From the NCBI GenBank assembly GCA_910587665.1, contig CAJUMZ010000022.1, positions 1 to 56,451 of the forward strand: a stretch of 56,451 bases of DNA. The letters run 5' to 3'. Source of the DNA: an uncultured Muribaculum sp. GTDB lineage: Bacteria; Bacteroidota; Bacteroidia; Bacteroidales; Muribaculaceae. Both the position numbers and the translations under genes were made by a program. This document shows, piece by piece, positions 25,142-34,912 of the stretch (position 1 is its first letter; the number at the start of each line of letters is the position of its first letter). The notes below the pieces were generated by a model. It saw only the letters and a list, made by a program, of their open reading frames with translations. It was not told the DNA's origin and did not search any database.

Positions 25142-26821
25142 ATGTTAAAAGGAAAAAAATCCCTTATTGCGGCAATGCTCGCTTCTTGTGCGCTGGTGCC
25201 TTCGGCGCAGATTTCCAATGTCTGGTCGCCCGACCTTGGCAACGGACAATACAAAAATCCTGTCATCAATGCTGATTACTCCGACCCCGACGTGGTGCGC
25301 GTCGGCGACGACTACTACATGACCGCTTCAAGCTTCTGCGACATTCCCGGTCTGCCGGTGCTTCACTCAAAAGACCTCGTCAACTGGACTCTCGTAGGTC
25401 ATGCGATAGCCGAGATGCCGGAATACGCTCAGTCAGCGCCCGATCCGTCACACGGCAACGCCGTGTGGGCACCCTCGATCCGTTACCACAATGGCGAGTA
25501 TTATATATACTACGGCGATCCCGACCTCGGTATCTTCATGACCAAGACCAAAAATCCCGCCGGCCCGTGGGAGCCGCTCGTCTGGGTCCACAAGGCAAAG
25601 GGCATCATCGACACCTGCCCCTTCTGGGATGAAGACGGCAAGGCTTACATAGCCCACGGTTATGCCGGCAGCCGCGCAGGCGTGAAGAGCATTCTCGGCA
25701 TGATCGAGATGACCCCCGACGGCACTCGTACGATAGGGCAGGACCGCATGATCTACGACGGTCATGTCGACAATCCCACGATCGAGGGCGCCAAGATGTA
25801 CAAGCGCGGCGATTGGTATTACATTTTCTCACCATCAGGCGGTGTCGCTACCGGATGGCAGGAAGTGCTTCGCGCTAAAAACCCGTGGGGCCCGTATGAG
25901 ACCCGCAACGTAATGGAGCAGGGTGCTACCGATGTCAACGGTCCTCACCAAGGCGCATGGATCGATACCCCCGACGGCAAGGAAGACTGGTTTATCCACT
26001 TCCAGGACAAAGGTCCTTACGGTCGTGTCGTGCATCTGCAGCCTATGAAATGGAATGAAGACGGTTGGCCCGTGATCGGTGTCGACCCTGACGGTGACGG
26101 AAGGGGAGAGCCGGTGATGAAATATCGCAAGCCCAATGTCGGGGCAAGCTATCCTGCTGCAAATCCTGCCGAGTCCGACGAGTTTGATTCCAATACCCTC
26201 GGCCTGCAGTGGCAGTGGAAAGGCAATCCCTCCGCGCTATGGTATTTCGCCGATGCCGCGGCTTCAAAGCTCCGCCTCTTCTCCCACAACACACCCGGGA
26301 CGGAACGCCTCTACGACATGCCCAATATCCTCCTACAGAAATTCCCCGCCCACGACTTCACCGCTACCGCCAAGGTTAAGTTCTCTCCCCGTGTCAACAA
26401 TGGCAGGATGCAGCCCGGTGAGCTTGCCGGTCTTATCGTGATGGGCTACAACTATGGCACTATCGCCCTTGAAAGCCGGGAGGATGGTGTGTATCTCGTG
26501 AATATCGACTGCGAGAAAGCCAACAAGGGTGGCAAGGAGGTAAAAGGCGAGTCGGTGAAAATCGACGGCGACAAGGAGCTTTATCTGCGTGTGCAGGTGA
26601 AATACACCGGCGCGAAGAAGCCCCGCGAGAAAGCCGATTACACGGCTGAGGCCACATTCTTCTACAGCCTTGACGGCAAGAAGTTCACCCGTTTCGGCAA
26701 TCCGCTCAATGTGCGCGAAGGTCACTGGATCGGGGCGAAGGTCGGTCTGTTCTGCGTGCGCCCGTGGCACAGCAACGACAGCGGCTGGCTCGATGTCGAT
26801 TGGTTCCGTGTCACGAAGTAA
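25142..26821 (+). CDS. GH43 glycosidase with C-terminal beta-sandwich
   Basis: A start at 25142 (MLKGKKSL) gives 559 aa and a proper signal peptide. LASC (C16) could be a lipobox, or cleavage could follow SAQ. The five-bladed propeller has the general base D48 in YSDPDVV, the pKa-setting Asp in IDTCPFWDEDG, and the likely general acid Glu in NPTIEGAKMY. Residues from about 345 form a GH43_C2/DUF1349-type beta-sandwich ending GWLDVDWFRV. Such enzymes are beta-xylosidases or alpha-L-arabinofuranosidases, so here it may remove xylose or arabinose side chains from pectin. It is first of the rightward operon into uxaBAC and exuT. Confidence 0.92.
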   Translation: MLKGKKSLIAAMLASCALVPSAQISNVWSPDLGNGQYKNPVINADYSDPDVVRVGDDYYMTASSFCDIPGLPVLHSKDLVNWTLVGHAIAEMPEYAQSAPDPSHGNAVWAPSIRYHNGEYYIYYGDPDLGIFMTKTKNPAGPWEPLVWVHKAKGIIDTCPFWDEDGKAYIAHGYAGSRAGVKSILGMIEMTPDGTRTIGQDRMIYDGHVDNPTIEGAKMYKRGDWYYIFSPSGGVATGWQEVLRAKNPWGPYETRNVMEQGATDVNGPHQGAWIDTPDGKEDWFIHFQDKGPYGRVVHLQPMKWNEDGWPVIGVDPDGDGRGEPVMKYRKPNVGASYPAANPAESDEFDSNTLGLQWQWKGNPSALWYFADAAASKLRLFSHNTPGTERLYDMPNILLQKFPAHDFTATAKVKFSPRVNNGRMQPGELAGLIVMGYNYGTIALESREDGVYLVNIDCEKANKGGKEVKGESVKIDGDKELYLRVQVKYTGAKKPREKADYTAEATFFYSLDGKKFTRFGNPLNVREGHWIGAKVGLFCVRPWHSNDSGWLDVDWFRVTK

Positions 26822-26834
26822 TCCGATTTGAAAT

Positions 26835-27800
26835 ATGTTACGTCATCTGTCATCTATATTTTTTATACTCCTCGCCCTGACCGCGTCAATGCCGCTCGGG
26901 GCGGTGGAGTATAAGAGTCATATCACTGTGGCGCAAGACGGTTCGGGCGATTATACTACCCTGACGGAGGCGATGGAAGGTATACGCGCGTTCATGGACT
27001 ATACCGTCACCGTCGACATCAAAAACGGAGTGTACCGCGAAAAGCTTGTCATCCCCTCATGGCTCCGAAACGTGGAGTTTATCGGCGAGTCGCGCGACAG
27101 TACAGTCATCACGTTCAATGACCACGCCAACATCAACAAGATGGGCACATTCCGCACCTATACCGTAAAGGTGGAAGGGTGCGACCTGACATTCCGCAAT
27201 CTCACGATTGAAAACAATGCCGAGCAGCTCGGACAGGCTGTCGCGCTCCACACCGAGGGTGACCGTCTCGCGTTTATCAACTGCCGCTTCCTCGGCAATC
27301 AGGACACAATCTTCACCGGTGGCAAAAATTCACGCCTTTATTTTGCCGATTGCTATATAGAGGGCACTACCGACTTTATTTTCGGTCCGGCGACCGCCCT
27401 GTTTGAGGATTGTACCATCTATTCCAAGCGCGACTCTTATATCACCGCTGCTTCCACGCCCCGGGATGTCGAGGTGGGCTACGTGTTCAACCGCTGTCAC
27501 ATAAAGGGTGCTCCCGGTGTAAAGAATGTGTATCTCGGACGCCCTTGGCGCCCCTATGCTTTTACCATGTTTGTCGACTGCGAGATTGACGGGCATGTCA
27601 CTCCTGCCGGATGGGACAACTGGCGTAATCCCGAAAATGAAAAGACGGCCCGTTATGGCGAGTATGGCTCCGTTGGTGCCGGTGCGGCAGCCGAAGGTCG
27701 TGTCGGCTGGGCTATTAAGCCTGATGCCGGTGCCGCCCGCAGGTATACCGATCCCGCCTACATATATAAAATGACTGATAATTGGAATCCGAATAAATAA
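26835..27800 (+). CDS. Secreted CE8 pectin methylesterase
   Basis: This 321-aa enzyme removes methyl esters from homogalacturonan, opening it to PL1 and GH28. A signal peptide (1-23) precedes the beta-helix. Active-site motifs are complete: GNQDTIF with D157, TDFIFG with the nucleophile D180, and YLGRPWRPY with R236 and W238. It begins 13 bases after the GH43 stop. Confidence 0.95.
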   Translation: MLRHLSSIFFILLALTASMPLGAVEYKSHITVAQDGSGDYTTLTEAMEGIRAFMDYTVTVDIKNGVYREKLVIPSWLRNVEFIGESRDSTVITFNDHANINKMGTFRTYTVKVEGCDLTFRNLTIENNAEQLGQAVALHTEGDRLAFINCRFLGNQDTIFTGGKNSRLYFADCYIEGTTDFIFGPATALFEDCTIYSKRDSYITAASTPRDVEVGYVFNRCHIKGAPGVKNVYLGRPWRPYAFTMFVDCEIDGHVTPAGWDNWRNPENEKTARYGEYGSVGAGAAAEGRVGWAIKPDAGAARRYTDPAYIYKMTDNWNPNK

Positions 27801-27826
27801 TATAAACTATTAACACATATCTTGTT

Positions 27827-29308
27827 ATGAAAGTATTAAATAAACTTACCGCCCCCAAGGCAGTAGCTCCCGAGAAGATCATTCAGTTCGGTGAAGGTAA
27901 CTTCCTCCGCGCTTTTGTGGACTGGATTGTAAAAAACATGAACGATACTACCGATTTCAATGCGTCGGTCGTAGTGCTTCAGGGCACACGTATGAATTTC
28001 CCCATGACTCTTCTTCAGGGTCAGGACTGCATGTATCATGTCAACCTTCAGGGTCGTCTCAACGGTGAGGTGGTCAACTCGCTTACCCGCATTGACTGTC
28101 TCAGCCGCGGTATTAACCCCTATGAGCAGTTTGAGGCATACATGGGTCTTGCCGACCAGTCCGAAATCCGTTTTGTAATCTCCAACACTACCGAGGCGGG
28201 CATTACTTTCAACGCCGAGAGTAAGTTTACCGACGCTCCTTGTGAAAATTATCCCGCACGTCTTACCCAGTTGCTTTACCGCCGTTTCAAGACTTTCAAC
28301 GCCGCTCCCGACAAGGGTCTCATCATCATGCCCTGCGAGCTTATATTTGAAAACGGTCACCATCTGAAAGAGTGCATCAACAAGACCATCGATCTTTGGA
28401 AAGATGATTTCGGTGCCGACTATGAGGCATTCAAGAGCTGGTTCAACACATATAATTATGTATGCGCCACCCTTGTTGACCGTATCGTTCCGGGATTCCC
28501 CCGCAAGGAGATCAACCAGATTCAGGAAAAACTCGGCTACAAGGACAATGTGGTTGTACAGGGCGAGGCATTCCACCTTTGGGTGATCGAACGTCCCGAT
28601 AACATGTCGATCGAGGAGCTCCGCGCCGAGTTCCCTGCTGAAAAAGCAGGCTTGAACGTGATTATTACCGACTCCGAGGCTCCCTATCATGAAAGAAAGG
28701 TGACCCTGCTCAACGGTCCGCACACCGTGCTTTCGCCCGTCAGCTATCTTTCGGGTGTCGACATCGTACGCGACGCCTGCAACCATCCCGTGCTTGGCGA
28801 GTATATCCGCAAGGTGCAGTTTGACGAACTTATGCAGACACTCAATCTTCCGATGGATGAACTCAAGAAGTATGGCGAGAGTGTGCTTGAACGCTTCGAC
28901 AATCCTTATGTCGACCATCAGGTCACCTCTATCATGCTCAATTCATTCCCGAAATTCCAGACTCGCGATCTACCCGGTCTGAAGACCTATCTTGAGCGTA
29001 AGGGCGAGCTTCCCAAGGGTATTGTGCTCGGTCTTGCAGCCATTATCACCTACTACAAGGGTGGCAAGCGTGCCGACGGCGCCGACATCGTGCCTAACGA
29101 TGATCAGCAGATTATGCAGCTTCTCACCGACCTCTGGGCTACAGGCGACACACGCAAGGTCGCAGAAGGTGTCCTCGCCGCCGATGAGCTTATCTGGAAA
29201 GATCACGGTAATCTCAACAACATCCCCGGTCTTACCGACCTCGTTGTCGAGTATCTTGATTCAATCCGCGACAAGGGCATGCTCGAAACAGTCAAGACCA
29301 TCCTCTGA
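27827..29308 (+). CDS. uxaB: Tagaturonate reductase (altronate oxidoreductase)
   Basis: This 493-aa cytoplasmic enzyme reduces D-tagaturonate to D-altronate with NADH, the second step of galacturonate catabolism. It belongs to the mannitol dehydrogenase/UxaB family: N-terminal nucleotide-binding part with IQFGEGNFLRAFVDW, and the central VTLLNGPHTVLSP region. The length is normal. It begins 26 bases after the CE8 gene and ends 2 bases before uxaA. Confidence 0.95.
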   Translation: MKVLNKLTAPKAVAPEKIIQFGEGNFLRAFVDWIVKNMNDTTDFNASVVVLQGTRMNFPMTLLQGQDCMYHVNLQGRLNGEVVNSLTRIDCLSRGINPYEQFEAYMGLADQSEIRFVISNTTEAGITFNAESKFTDAPCENYPARLTQLLYRRFKTFNAAPDKGLIIMPCELIFENGHHLKECINKTIDLWKDDFGADYEAFKSWFNTYNYVCATLVDRIVPGFPRKEINQIQEKLGYKDNVVVQGEAFHLWVIERPDNMSIEELRAEFPAEKAGLNVIITDSEAPYHERKVTLLNGPHTVLSPVSYLSGVDIVRDACNHPVLGEYIRKVQFDELMQTLNLPMDELKKYGESVLERFDNPYVDHQVTSIMLNSFPKFQTRDLPGLKTYLERKGELPKGIVLGLAAIITYYKGGKRADGADIVPNDDQQIMQLLTDLWATGDTRKVAEGVLAADELIWKDHGNLNNIPGLTDLVVEYLDSIRDKGMLETVKTIL

Positions 29309-29310
29309 TC

Positions 29311-30810
29311 ATGAAGGAGTACATAAAGATAAATCCCGCCGACAATGTTGCCGTGGCGATAACGCCCCTCTCAAAGGGTGCGGTCATGAATATCGACGGA
29401 AAGACAATAACTCTCGTCACCGATATCCCCGCAGGCCACAAGGTTGCCCTGCGGGATATCGCCGAGGGCGAAAATGTGATCAAGTACGGTTTCCCTATCG
29501 GTCATGTGCTTCATGACGTGAAGGAAGGCTCATATCTTGACCATAACGACATCAAGACCAACCTTGCCGGTCAGCTCGACTATTCCGATATCCGGATAAA
29601 GGGAGTGGCCGCCGATAAGGAGTCGGCGCCGGAGCTTACTTTTGACGGATACGTGCGCGCCGACGGTCAGACAGGTATCCGCAACGAGATATGGGTTATC
29701 CCTACCGTTGGCTGTGTCAATGGCATAGTGAAGCAGATAGTCGACCGCCTCAATGCCGAGACCGGTGCCGAGGGTGTTGACGGAATTTTTGGCTTTCCCC
29801 ATAATTACGGGTGCTCGCAGCTTGGCGACGACCACGAGAACACCAAGAAGATACTCCGCGACATGGTGCATCATCCCAATGCCGGAGGCATCCTTGTCGT
29901 AGGACTCGGCTGCGAGAATAATCAGCCGAAAGTGTTTGAGGAGTTCTGCGGCGACTATGACCGTGAGCGCGTGAAGTTCATGGTGTGCCAGGAAGTTGAG
30001 GGCGACGAGGTTGAGGTCGGCTTGGAGATACTCCGCGGTCTTTACAACAACGCCAAGGGGCTTAAGCGTGTCCCTGTTCCCGCCTCAAAGCTCCGTATCG
30101 GCTTGAAGTGTGGAGGCTCCGACGGATTTTCCGGCATTACCGCCAATCCTTTGCTCGGCGCGTTCTCCGATTTCCTTTGTGGTACACAGGGGGGCACTAC
30201 CGTACTCACGGAGGTACCGGAGATGTTTGGTGCCGAGACAATACTTATGGAGCGATGTGCCGACGACCGCCTGCTGAACCGAACAATCGACCTTATCAAC
30301 AACTTCAAGCAATATTTCCTCAGCCACGGCGAGCCGGTAGGCGAGAATCCTTCACCCGGCAACAAGGCGGGCGGTATATCTACCCTGGAGGAAAAAGCTC
30401 TCGGATGTACACAGAAGTCGGGTAAAAGTCCTGTATACGGTGTGCTTGAATATGGTGAGCGCATCCACAATCACGGGTTGAACTTGCTCTCTGCCCCCGG
30501 CAATGACCTTGTGGCTTCGACCGCACTTGCCGCAGCCGGTTGCCAGATGGTGCTTTTCACGACCGGACGCGGTACGCCGTTCGGCACATTCGTGCCTACC
30601 GTAAAAGTGTCTACCAATTCCGGTCTTGCCGAGCGCAAGCCCGCGTGGATTGACTTCAATGCAGGTGTGCTTGTCGAAGACGAGTCGATGGACGAGGTAC
30701 TCGCACGCTTCGTGAAATATGTCATGGATGTGGCGAGCGGAAGGCTTGTCAACTCTGAAAAAAGCGGTATCCACGAGATATCTATTTTCAAAAATGGTGT
30801 AACCCTTTAA
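29311..30810 (+). CDS. uxaA: Altronate dehydratase
   Basis: UxaA dehydrates D-altronate to 2-keto-3-deoxy-D-gluconate in the cytoplasm. At 499 aa it has an N-terminal SAF-type domain (about 1-90) and the large UxaA domain. Family motifs include GCENNQPKV, LKCGGSDGFSGI, STLEEKALGC and FTTGRGTPFG. The enzyme usually depends on a divalent metal. It is 2 bases after uxaB and 15 before uxaC. Confidence 0.95.
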   Translation: MKEYIKINPADNVAVAITPLSKGAVMNIDGKTITLVTDIPAGHKVALRDIAEGENVIKYGFPIGHVLHDVKEGSYLDHNDIKTNLAGQLDYSDIRIKGVAADKESAPELTFDGYVRADGQTGIRNEIWVIPTVGCVNGIVKQIVDRLNAETGAEGVDGIFGFPHNYGCSQLGDDHENTKKILRDMVHHPNAGGILVVGLGCENNQPKVFEEFCGDYDRERVKFMVCQEVEGDEVEVGLEILRGLYNNAKGLKRVPVPASKLRIGLKCGGSDGFSGITANPLLGAFSDFLCGTQGGTTVLTEVPEMFGAETILMERCADDRLLNRTIDLINNFKQYFLSHGEPVGENPSPGNKAGGISTLEEKALGCTQKSGKSPVYGVLEYGERIHNHGLNLLSAPGNDLVASTALAAAGCQMVLFTTGRGTPFGTFVPTVKVSTNSGLAERKPAWIDFNAGVLVEDESMDEVLARFVKYVMDVASGRLVNSEKSGIHEISIFKNGVTL

Positions 30811-30825
30811 CCTTAATTAAACGCA

Positions 30826-32241
30826 ATGAAACCTTTTATGGATGAAAACTTTCTGTTGCAGACAGAGACTGCTCAGAAACTGTACCATGAGCATGCAGCA
30901 AAGATGCCCATCATAGATTACCATTGCCATCTTATCCCCAAGATGGTGGCCGATGATCATAAGTTCAAGTCAATCACTGAGATTTGGCTCGGTGGCGACC
31001 ACTATAAGTGGCGCGCCATGCGTTCCAACGGTGTTGACGAGCGTTATTGTACAGGCACCGATACTTCCGATTGGGAAAAGTTTGAGAAATGGGCGGAGAC
31101 TGTGCCTTATACTTTCCGCAATCCGCTTTACCACTGGACCCATCTTGAACTGAAGACCGCCTTCGGCATAAATAAGCTTCTCAATCCCGAGACTGCACGT
31201 GAAATCTTTGACGAGTGTAACGACAAGCTGCAGAATGACCCTACGATGACCGCGCGTGGATTTATGCGCCGCTATAATGTAGAGACCGTATGCACCACCG
31301 ATGACCCCGTTGACTCGCTGGAATATCACAAGCAGGTGCGCGACAGCGGCTTTGAGGTGAAGATGCTCCCCACATGGCGCCCCGACAAGGCTATGGCTGT
31401 CGAGAATCCCGCCGAGTTCCGCGCTTATGTGGAGAAACTTGCCGAAGTGTCGGGCGTGACAATCAGCAAGTTCGGTGACATGGTCGATGCGCTTCAGAAG
31501 CGTCACGACTTCTTTGAGTCGATGGGATGTCGCCTTTCTGACCACGGTATCGAGGAGTTTTATGCGGCTGACTATACCGACGCCGAGATTGATGCCATCT
31601 TCGACAAGGTATATGGCGGCAAGGAGCTGACCCATGAGGAGATCGACAAGTTCAAGAGCGCGATGATGATCGTGTTTGGCGAGATGGACTATGCTTCGGG
31701 CTGGACCCAGCAATTCCACTACGGGGCTATACGCAACAACAATACCAAGATGTTCAAGCTTCTCGGTCCCGACATCGGCTTTGATTCGATCGGCGAGTTC
31801 AACACCGCCAAGTCATGTGCCCGCTACCTCGACAAGCTTAACAGTCGCGGCAAACTTACCAAGACTATTCTATATAACCTTAACCCGTGTGCCAACGAGG
31901 TGATCGCCACCATGCTCGGCAACTTCCAGGATGGTTCCATTCCCGGAAAGATTCAGTTTGGTTCGGGTTGGTGGTTCCTTGATCAGAAGGATGGCATGCA
32001 GAAGCAGATGAACGCCCTTTCGCTGCTCGGTCTGCTGAGCCGCTTCGTGGGTATGCTCACCGACTCCCGTTCGTTCCTCTCTTATCCGCGTCACGAGTAT
32101 TTCCGCCGCACACTCTGCAACCTTGTCGGCACCGACATCGAAAACGGCGAGATTCCCTACACCGGCTATGAGGCGGAGCGCGTCAACAAGATGATCGAGG
32201 ATATCTGCTACAACAACGCTAAAAACTACTTCAAATTCTGA
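30826..32241 (+). CDS. uxaC: Glucuronate/galacturonate isomerase
   Basis: UxaC interconverts D-galacturonate with D-tagaturonate, or glucuronate with fructuronate. The 471-aa protein is an amidohydrolase-like barrel with IDYHCHL near the N terminus and TDSRSFLSYPRHEYFRR near the C terminus. With uxaB and uxaA it completes the galacturonate-to-KDG route in one operon. The absence of uxuA/uxuB favours galacturonate as the substrate. Confidence 0.96.
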   Translation: MKPFMDENFLLQTETAQKLYHEHAAKMPIIDYHCHLIPKMVADDHKFKSITEIWLGGDHYKWRAMRSNGVDERYCTGTDTSDWEKFEKWAETVPYTFRNPLYHWTHLELKTAFGINKLLNPETAREIFDECNDKLQNDPTMTARGFMRRYNVETVCTTDDPVDSLEYHKQVRDSGFEVKMLPTWRPDKAMAVENPAEFRAYVEKLAEVSGVTISKFGDMVDALQKRHDFFESMGCRLSDHGIEEFYAADYTDAEIDAIFDKVYGGKELTHEEIDKFKSAMMIVFGEMDYASGWTQQFHYGAIRNNNTKMFKLLGPDIGFDSIGEFNTAKSCARYLDKLNSRGKLTKTILYNLNPCANEVIATMLGNFQDGSIPGKIQFGSGWWFLDQKDGMQKQMNALSLLGLLSRFVGMLTDSRSFLSYPRHEYFRRTLCNLVGTDIENGEIPYTGYEAERVNKMIEDICYNNAKNYFKF

Positions 32242-32243
32242 TT

Positions 32244-33740
32244 ATGGCTACGACAACATTATCCGCCGCCAATCAGAAGATGACCGGTTTCCGCTGGACT
32301 ATCTGTATGTTGCTGTTTCTGGCAACTACCGTCAACTATATGGACCGTCAGGTGCTGTCATTGACCTGGAAAGAGTTCATATCTCCCGAATTTCACTGGA
32401 CCGACGCCAACTACGGTCTTATCACGGCCGTGTTTTCAATCGTCTACGCCGTAGCCAACCTTATTGCGGGTCGCTTCATCGACTGGATGGGCACCAAGAA
32501 AGGTTACCTCTGGGCTATCGGCGTATGGTCGGCCGGCGCGTGTCTACATGCCGTGTGCGGTATAGCCACTGAAAAGTACCTCGGTCTAAGTGACGCCGCC
32601 GGACTGGTGAAGGCCACCGGTGACATCGCTGTCACGATCGCCACCGTTTCGGTCTATTTCTTCCTCGTGGCGCGCACCATCCTTGCTCTCGGTGAGGCTG
32701 GTAACTTCCCCGCCGCCATCAAGGTGACCGCCGAATATTTCCCCAAGCGTGACCGTGCCTTCGCTACCGCGATATTCAACGCCGGATCGGCGGTGGGTGC
32801 TCTCGTGGCTCCTTTCACCATCGGTCCGCTCGCCAAGTATTTCCAGAGCATAGGCTGGGGCAACGGTTGGGAAATGGCGTTTATAATCATCGGTGCCCTT
32901 GGCTTCGTATGGATGGGATTCTGGATTTTCCTGTATAAGAAACCCGCCGAAAATCCCCGCGTCAACGAAGCCGAGCTTGCCTACATCGAGCAGGATGACG
33001 ACGCTGCCGACGAGACTCCCCGCGAAAAGGCTGAGATCGAGGACAGCGAGACCGCTACTATCCCCTTTCTGAAATGCTTCAAGTATCCGCAGACATGGGC
33101 TGTGTTCTTCGGCAAATTCCTTACCGACGGTGTATGGTGGTTCTTCCTTTTCTGGACTCCCGCCTACATTACCGACGTGTTCAAGCTCTCCACTTCGTCG
33201 GGTGAGGGTATGCTCATGATTTTCGTGCTTTACCTTATCACGATGTTGTCAATCTACGGTGGCAAGCTACCTACGATTTTCATTGACAGTGCTGCGCGTA
33301 AGGGTATCACGGTCGATTCCTATTCGGCACGCATGAAAGCCATGCTCATCTTTGCTGTGTTCCCCTTGCTCGCGCTTGCCGCACAGCCGTTAAGCTCCGT
33401 GTCGCCCTGGATGCCTATTATAATTATCGGTATCGCCGGTGCGGCTCACCAGTCATGGAGTGCCAACATCTATTCGGTTGTAGGTGACATGTTCCCGAAG
33501 AGCACTATCGCCACCATCATCGGTATCGGTGGTATGGCCGGTGGTATAGGGTCGTTTCTTATCAACCTCGGCTCGGGTGTGCTGTTTGACTATGCCGCGC
33601 AGACCAACATGGCTTTCATGAGCTATGAAGGCAAGCCTGCAGGCTACTTCGTCGTGTTCTGCATATGTGGTGTCGCCTACCTCGTAGGCTGGGCTATAAT
33701 GAAGCTCCTCGTGCCGCGCTACAAGAAGATCGAGGCATAA
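32244..33740 (+). CDS. exuT: ExuT-like MFS hexuronate transporter
   Basis: This 498-aa inner-membrane protein has about 12 hydrophobic helices and belongs to the anion:cation symporter family of the major facilitator superfamily. Motifs are NYMDRQVLSLTW in helix 1, GRFIDWMGTKKGYLWA, and LGEAGNFPAAIKV. It should carry galacturonate from periplasm to cytoplasm for UxaC. It is somewhat longer than Escherichia coli ExuT because of a charged central loop (about 235-275). It follows uxaC by 2 bases and ends the operon. Confidence 0.93.
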   Translation: MATTTLSAANQKMTGFRWTICMLLFLATTVNYMDRQVLSLTWKEFISPEFHWTDANYGLITAVFSIVYAVANLIAGRFIDWMGTKKGYLWAIGVWSAGACLHAVCGIATEKYLGLSDAAGLVKATGDIAVTIATVSVYFFLVARTILALGEAGNFPAAIKVTAEYFPKRDRAFATAIFNAGSAVGALVAPFTIGPLAKYFQSIGWGNGWEMAFIIIGALGFVWMGFWIFLYKKPAENPRVNEAELAYIEQDDDAADETPREKAEIEDSETATIPFLKCFKYPQTWAVFFGKFLTDGVWWFFLFWTPAYITDVFKLSTSSGEGMLMIFVLYLITMLSIYGGKLPTIFIDSAARKGITVDSYSARMKAMLIFAVFPLLALAAQPLSSVSPWMPIIIIGIAGAAHQSWSANIYSVVGDMFPKSTIATIIGIGGMAGGIGSFLINLGSGVLFDYAAQTNMAFMSYEGKPAGYFVVFCICGVAYLVGWAIMKLLVPRYKKIEA

Positions 33741-33762
33741 ATCTTGTTATAATTAAATAGAC

Positions 33763-33803
33763 AGAGGGTGGGTCATATATTGTGACCCACCCTCTTCCTT
33801 TTT
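33763..33803 (+). terminator. Strong terminator of the GH43-uxa operon
   Basis: AGAGGGTGGGTCA pairs perfectly with TGACCCACCCTCT (13 bp, 7-nt loop), followed by TCCTTTTTATT. It may also end the convergent lipoprotein gene, because the reverse strand is followed by TATTTAATTAT. Confidence 0.92.
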
Positions 33804-33820
33804 ATTATCCAAAAGGATAC

Positions 33821-34912
33821 TTATTGGCGTGTAAGTTTATAGTCATCACCTTCTGCCTCGCCGCCAATTCCGATAAGACCTAAGGTTTTTCCGTCAGAGG
33901 AAATTGTAGCGATATAGATGAGAGTCATGAAGTCGCCATCAACCGTTTTGCCCCATAATTTTAAGGTCGCTCCTTTGCTTAGGTCACCTTCGACAGAGTA
34001 ATTTACTGTGGTTGTATAACTGCCGTCAATATCAGATGATTGTTCTGATATAAAGCAGGTGCCGTCGCTTTTGAATGTCATTGACGAGCGATAATGACCC
34101 TCTCCGGGGATATATCCTTCCATTACCCATGTATGGCAAAGGTCGTTCGTCGCTCCCGTTCCCGGTTTATCGTTTCCGCCGCCATTGTCCGGCTTGTCTA
34201 TTGACCCGCCGTTGCCTGTCTTTTCGCAGAGGTAGTCGTAATCATCTCTATCATAGTCGCTGCGGCTCAGATAGATGTAGAGTTTACCTTCTTTTAGACG
34301 ATAATAAAAGGATTCATCGTCATCATCAGAATAGACAATTATCATGGTCTCGGTGGATCTCCACTTACCTGAGCATTTAAATTCACTTCCGTCGTCATAT
34401 CTTTTATAGTAACTTCCGGTGCCGTCGGCATTGAGGATCAAGCGAAATTCGTCACCTTTATCAAATGCTTCCCATTTGCCTATAAGTGAATTGTTTACAT
34501 CTTCGCTCGGCTTGTCGTCAATTGACCCTCCGTTACCGGTTTTCCCGCATACGTATGACGGATCGTCGAGGTCATAGTCTTCACGCGTCGGATAAAGGTA
34601 GAGACTGCCGCCTTTTATGCGATAATACCAGTAATCGTCGCCGCCGTCGGCGTAGATTCTTATCATGTTTTCGGAGGCTTCCCATTCGATTTCTGTAGTA
34701 TGGGATGAGCCTTTCTCCGATTCGGCGAGAATTCCGGTTCCGTCGGCATTGAGAGTAAGGCTAAAACTATAGCCGTCACCTGACTCTTCCCATACACCAA
34801 CAAGTGAATTTGCACCCGGAAGATCATCATCGTCATCGTCGTCGCCACAGGAGGTGAATCCTGCACAGGTGGCGATGACAAGCATCATTGCAAATAATTT
34901 TAATTTTCTCAT
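33821..34912 (-). CDS. Surface lipoprotein with duplicated lipocalin-like domains
   Basis: This 363-aa lipoprotein has C22 followed by G and seven Asp, an acidic signal like those that send Bacteroidota lipoproteins to the cell surface. Two tandem domains follow (about 33-135 and 138-240). Each runs SLxGxWE, LxLNADGTG, a W-Y-R strand and a KTGNGGSID end, resembling lipocalin-like/DUF5004 folds. A third, divergent domain (about 260-363) has the same length and MTFKSDGTC. The ligand is unknown. It is convergent with exuT and has no obvious PUL role. Confidence 0.8.
   Translation of the reverse strand: MRKLKLFAMMLVIATCAGFTSCGDDDDDDDLPGANSLVGVWEESGDGYSFSLTLNADGTGILAESEKGSSHTTEIEWEASENMIRIYADGGDDYWYYRIKGGSLYLYPTREDYDLDDPSYVCGKTGNGGSIDDKPSEDVNNSLIGKWEAFDKGDEFRLILNADGTGSYYKRYDDGSEFKCSGKWRSTETMIIVYSDDDDESFYYRLKEGKLYIYLSRSDYDRDDYDYLCEKTGNGGSIDKPDNGGGNDKPGTGATNDLCHTWVMEGYIPGEGHYRSSMTFKSDGTCFISEQSSDIDGSYTTTVNYSVEGDLSKGATLKLWGKTVDGDFMTLIYIATISSDGKTLGLIGIGGEAEGDDYKLTRQ

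Noticed and set aside
27836..28918. Long open frame antisense to uxaB
   Set aside because: It lies wholly inside a conserved gene on the other strand. The protein reads as low-complexity V/L/H-rich text with no motif, as expected from antisense of GC-rich codons. The same applies to 6253-7101, 9133-10023 and 11133-11894 on the plus strand.
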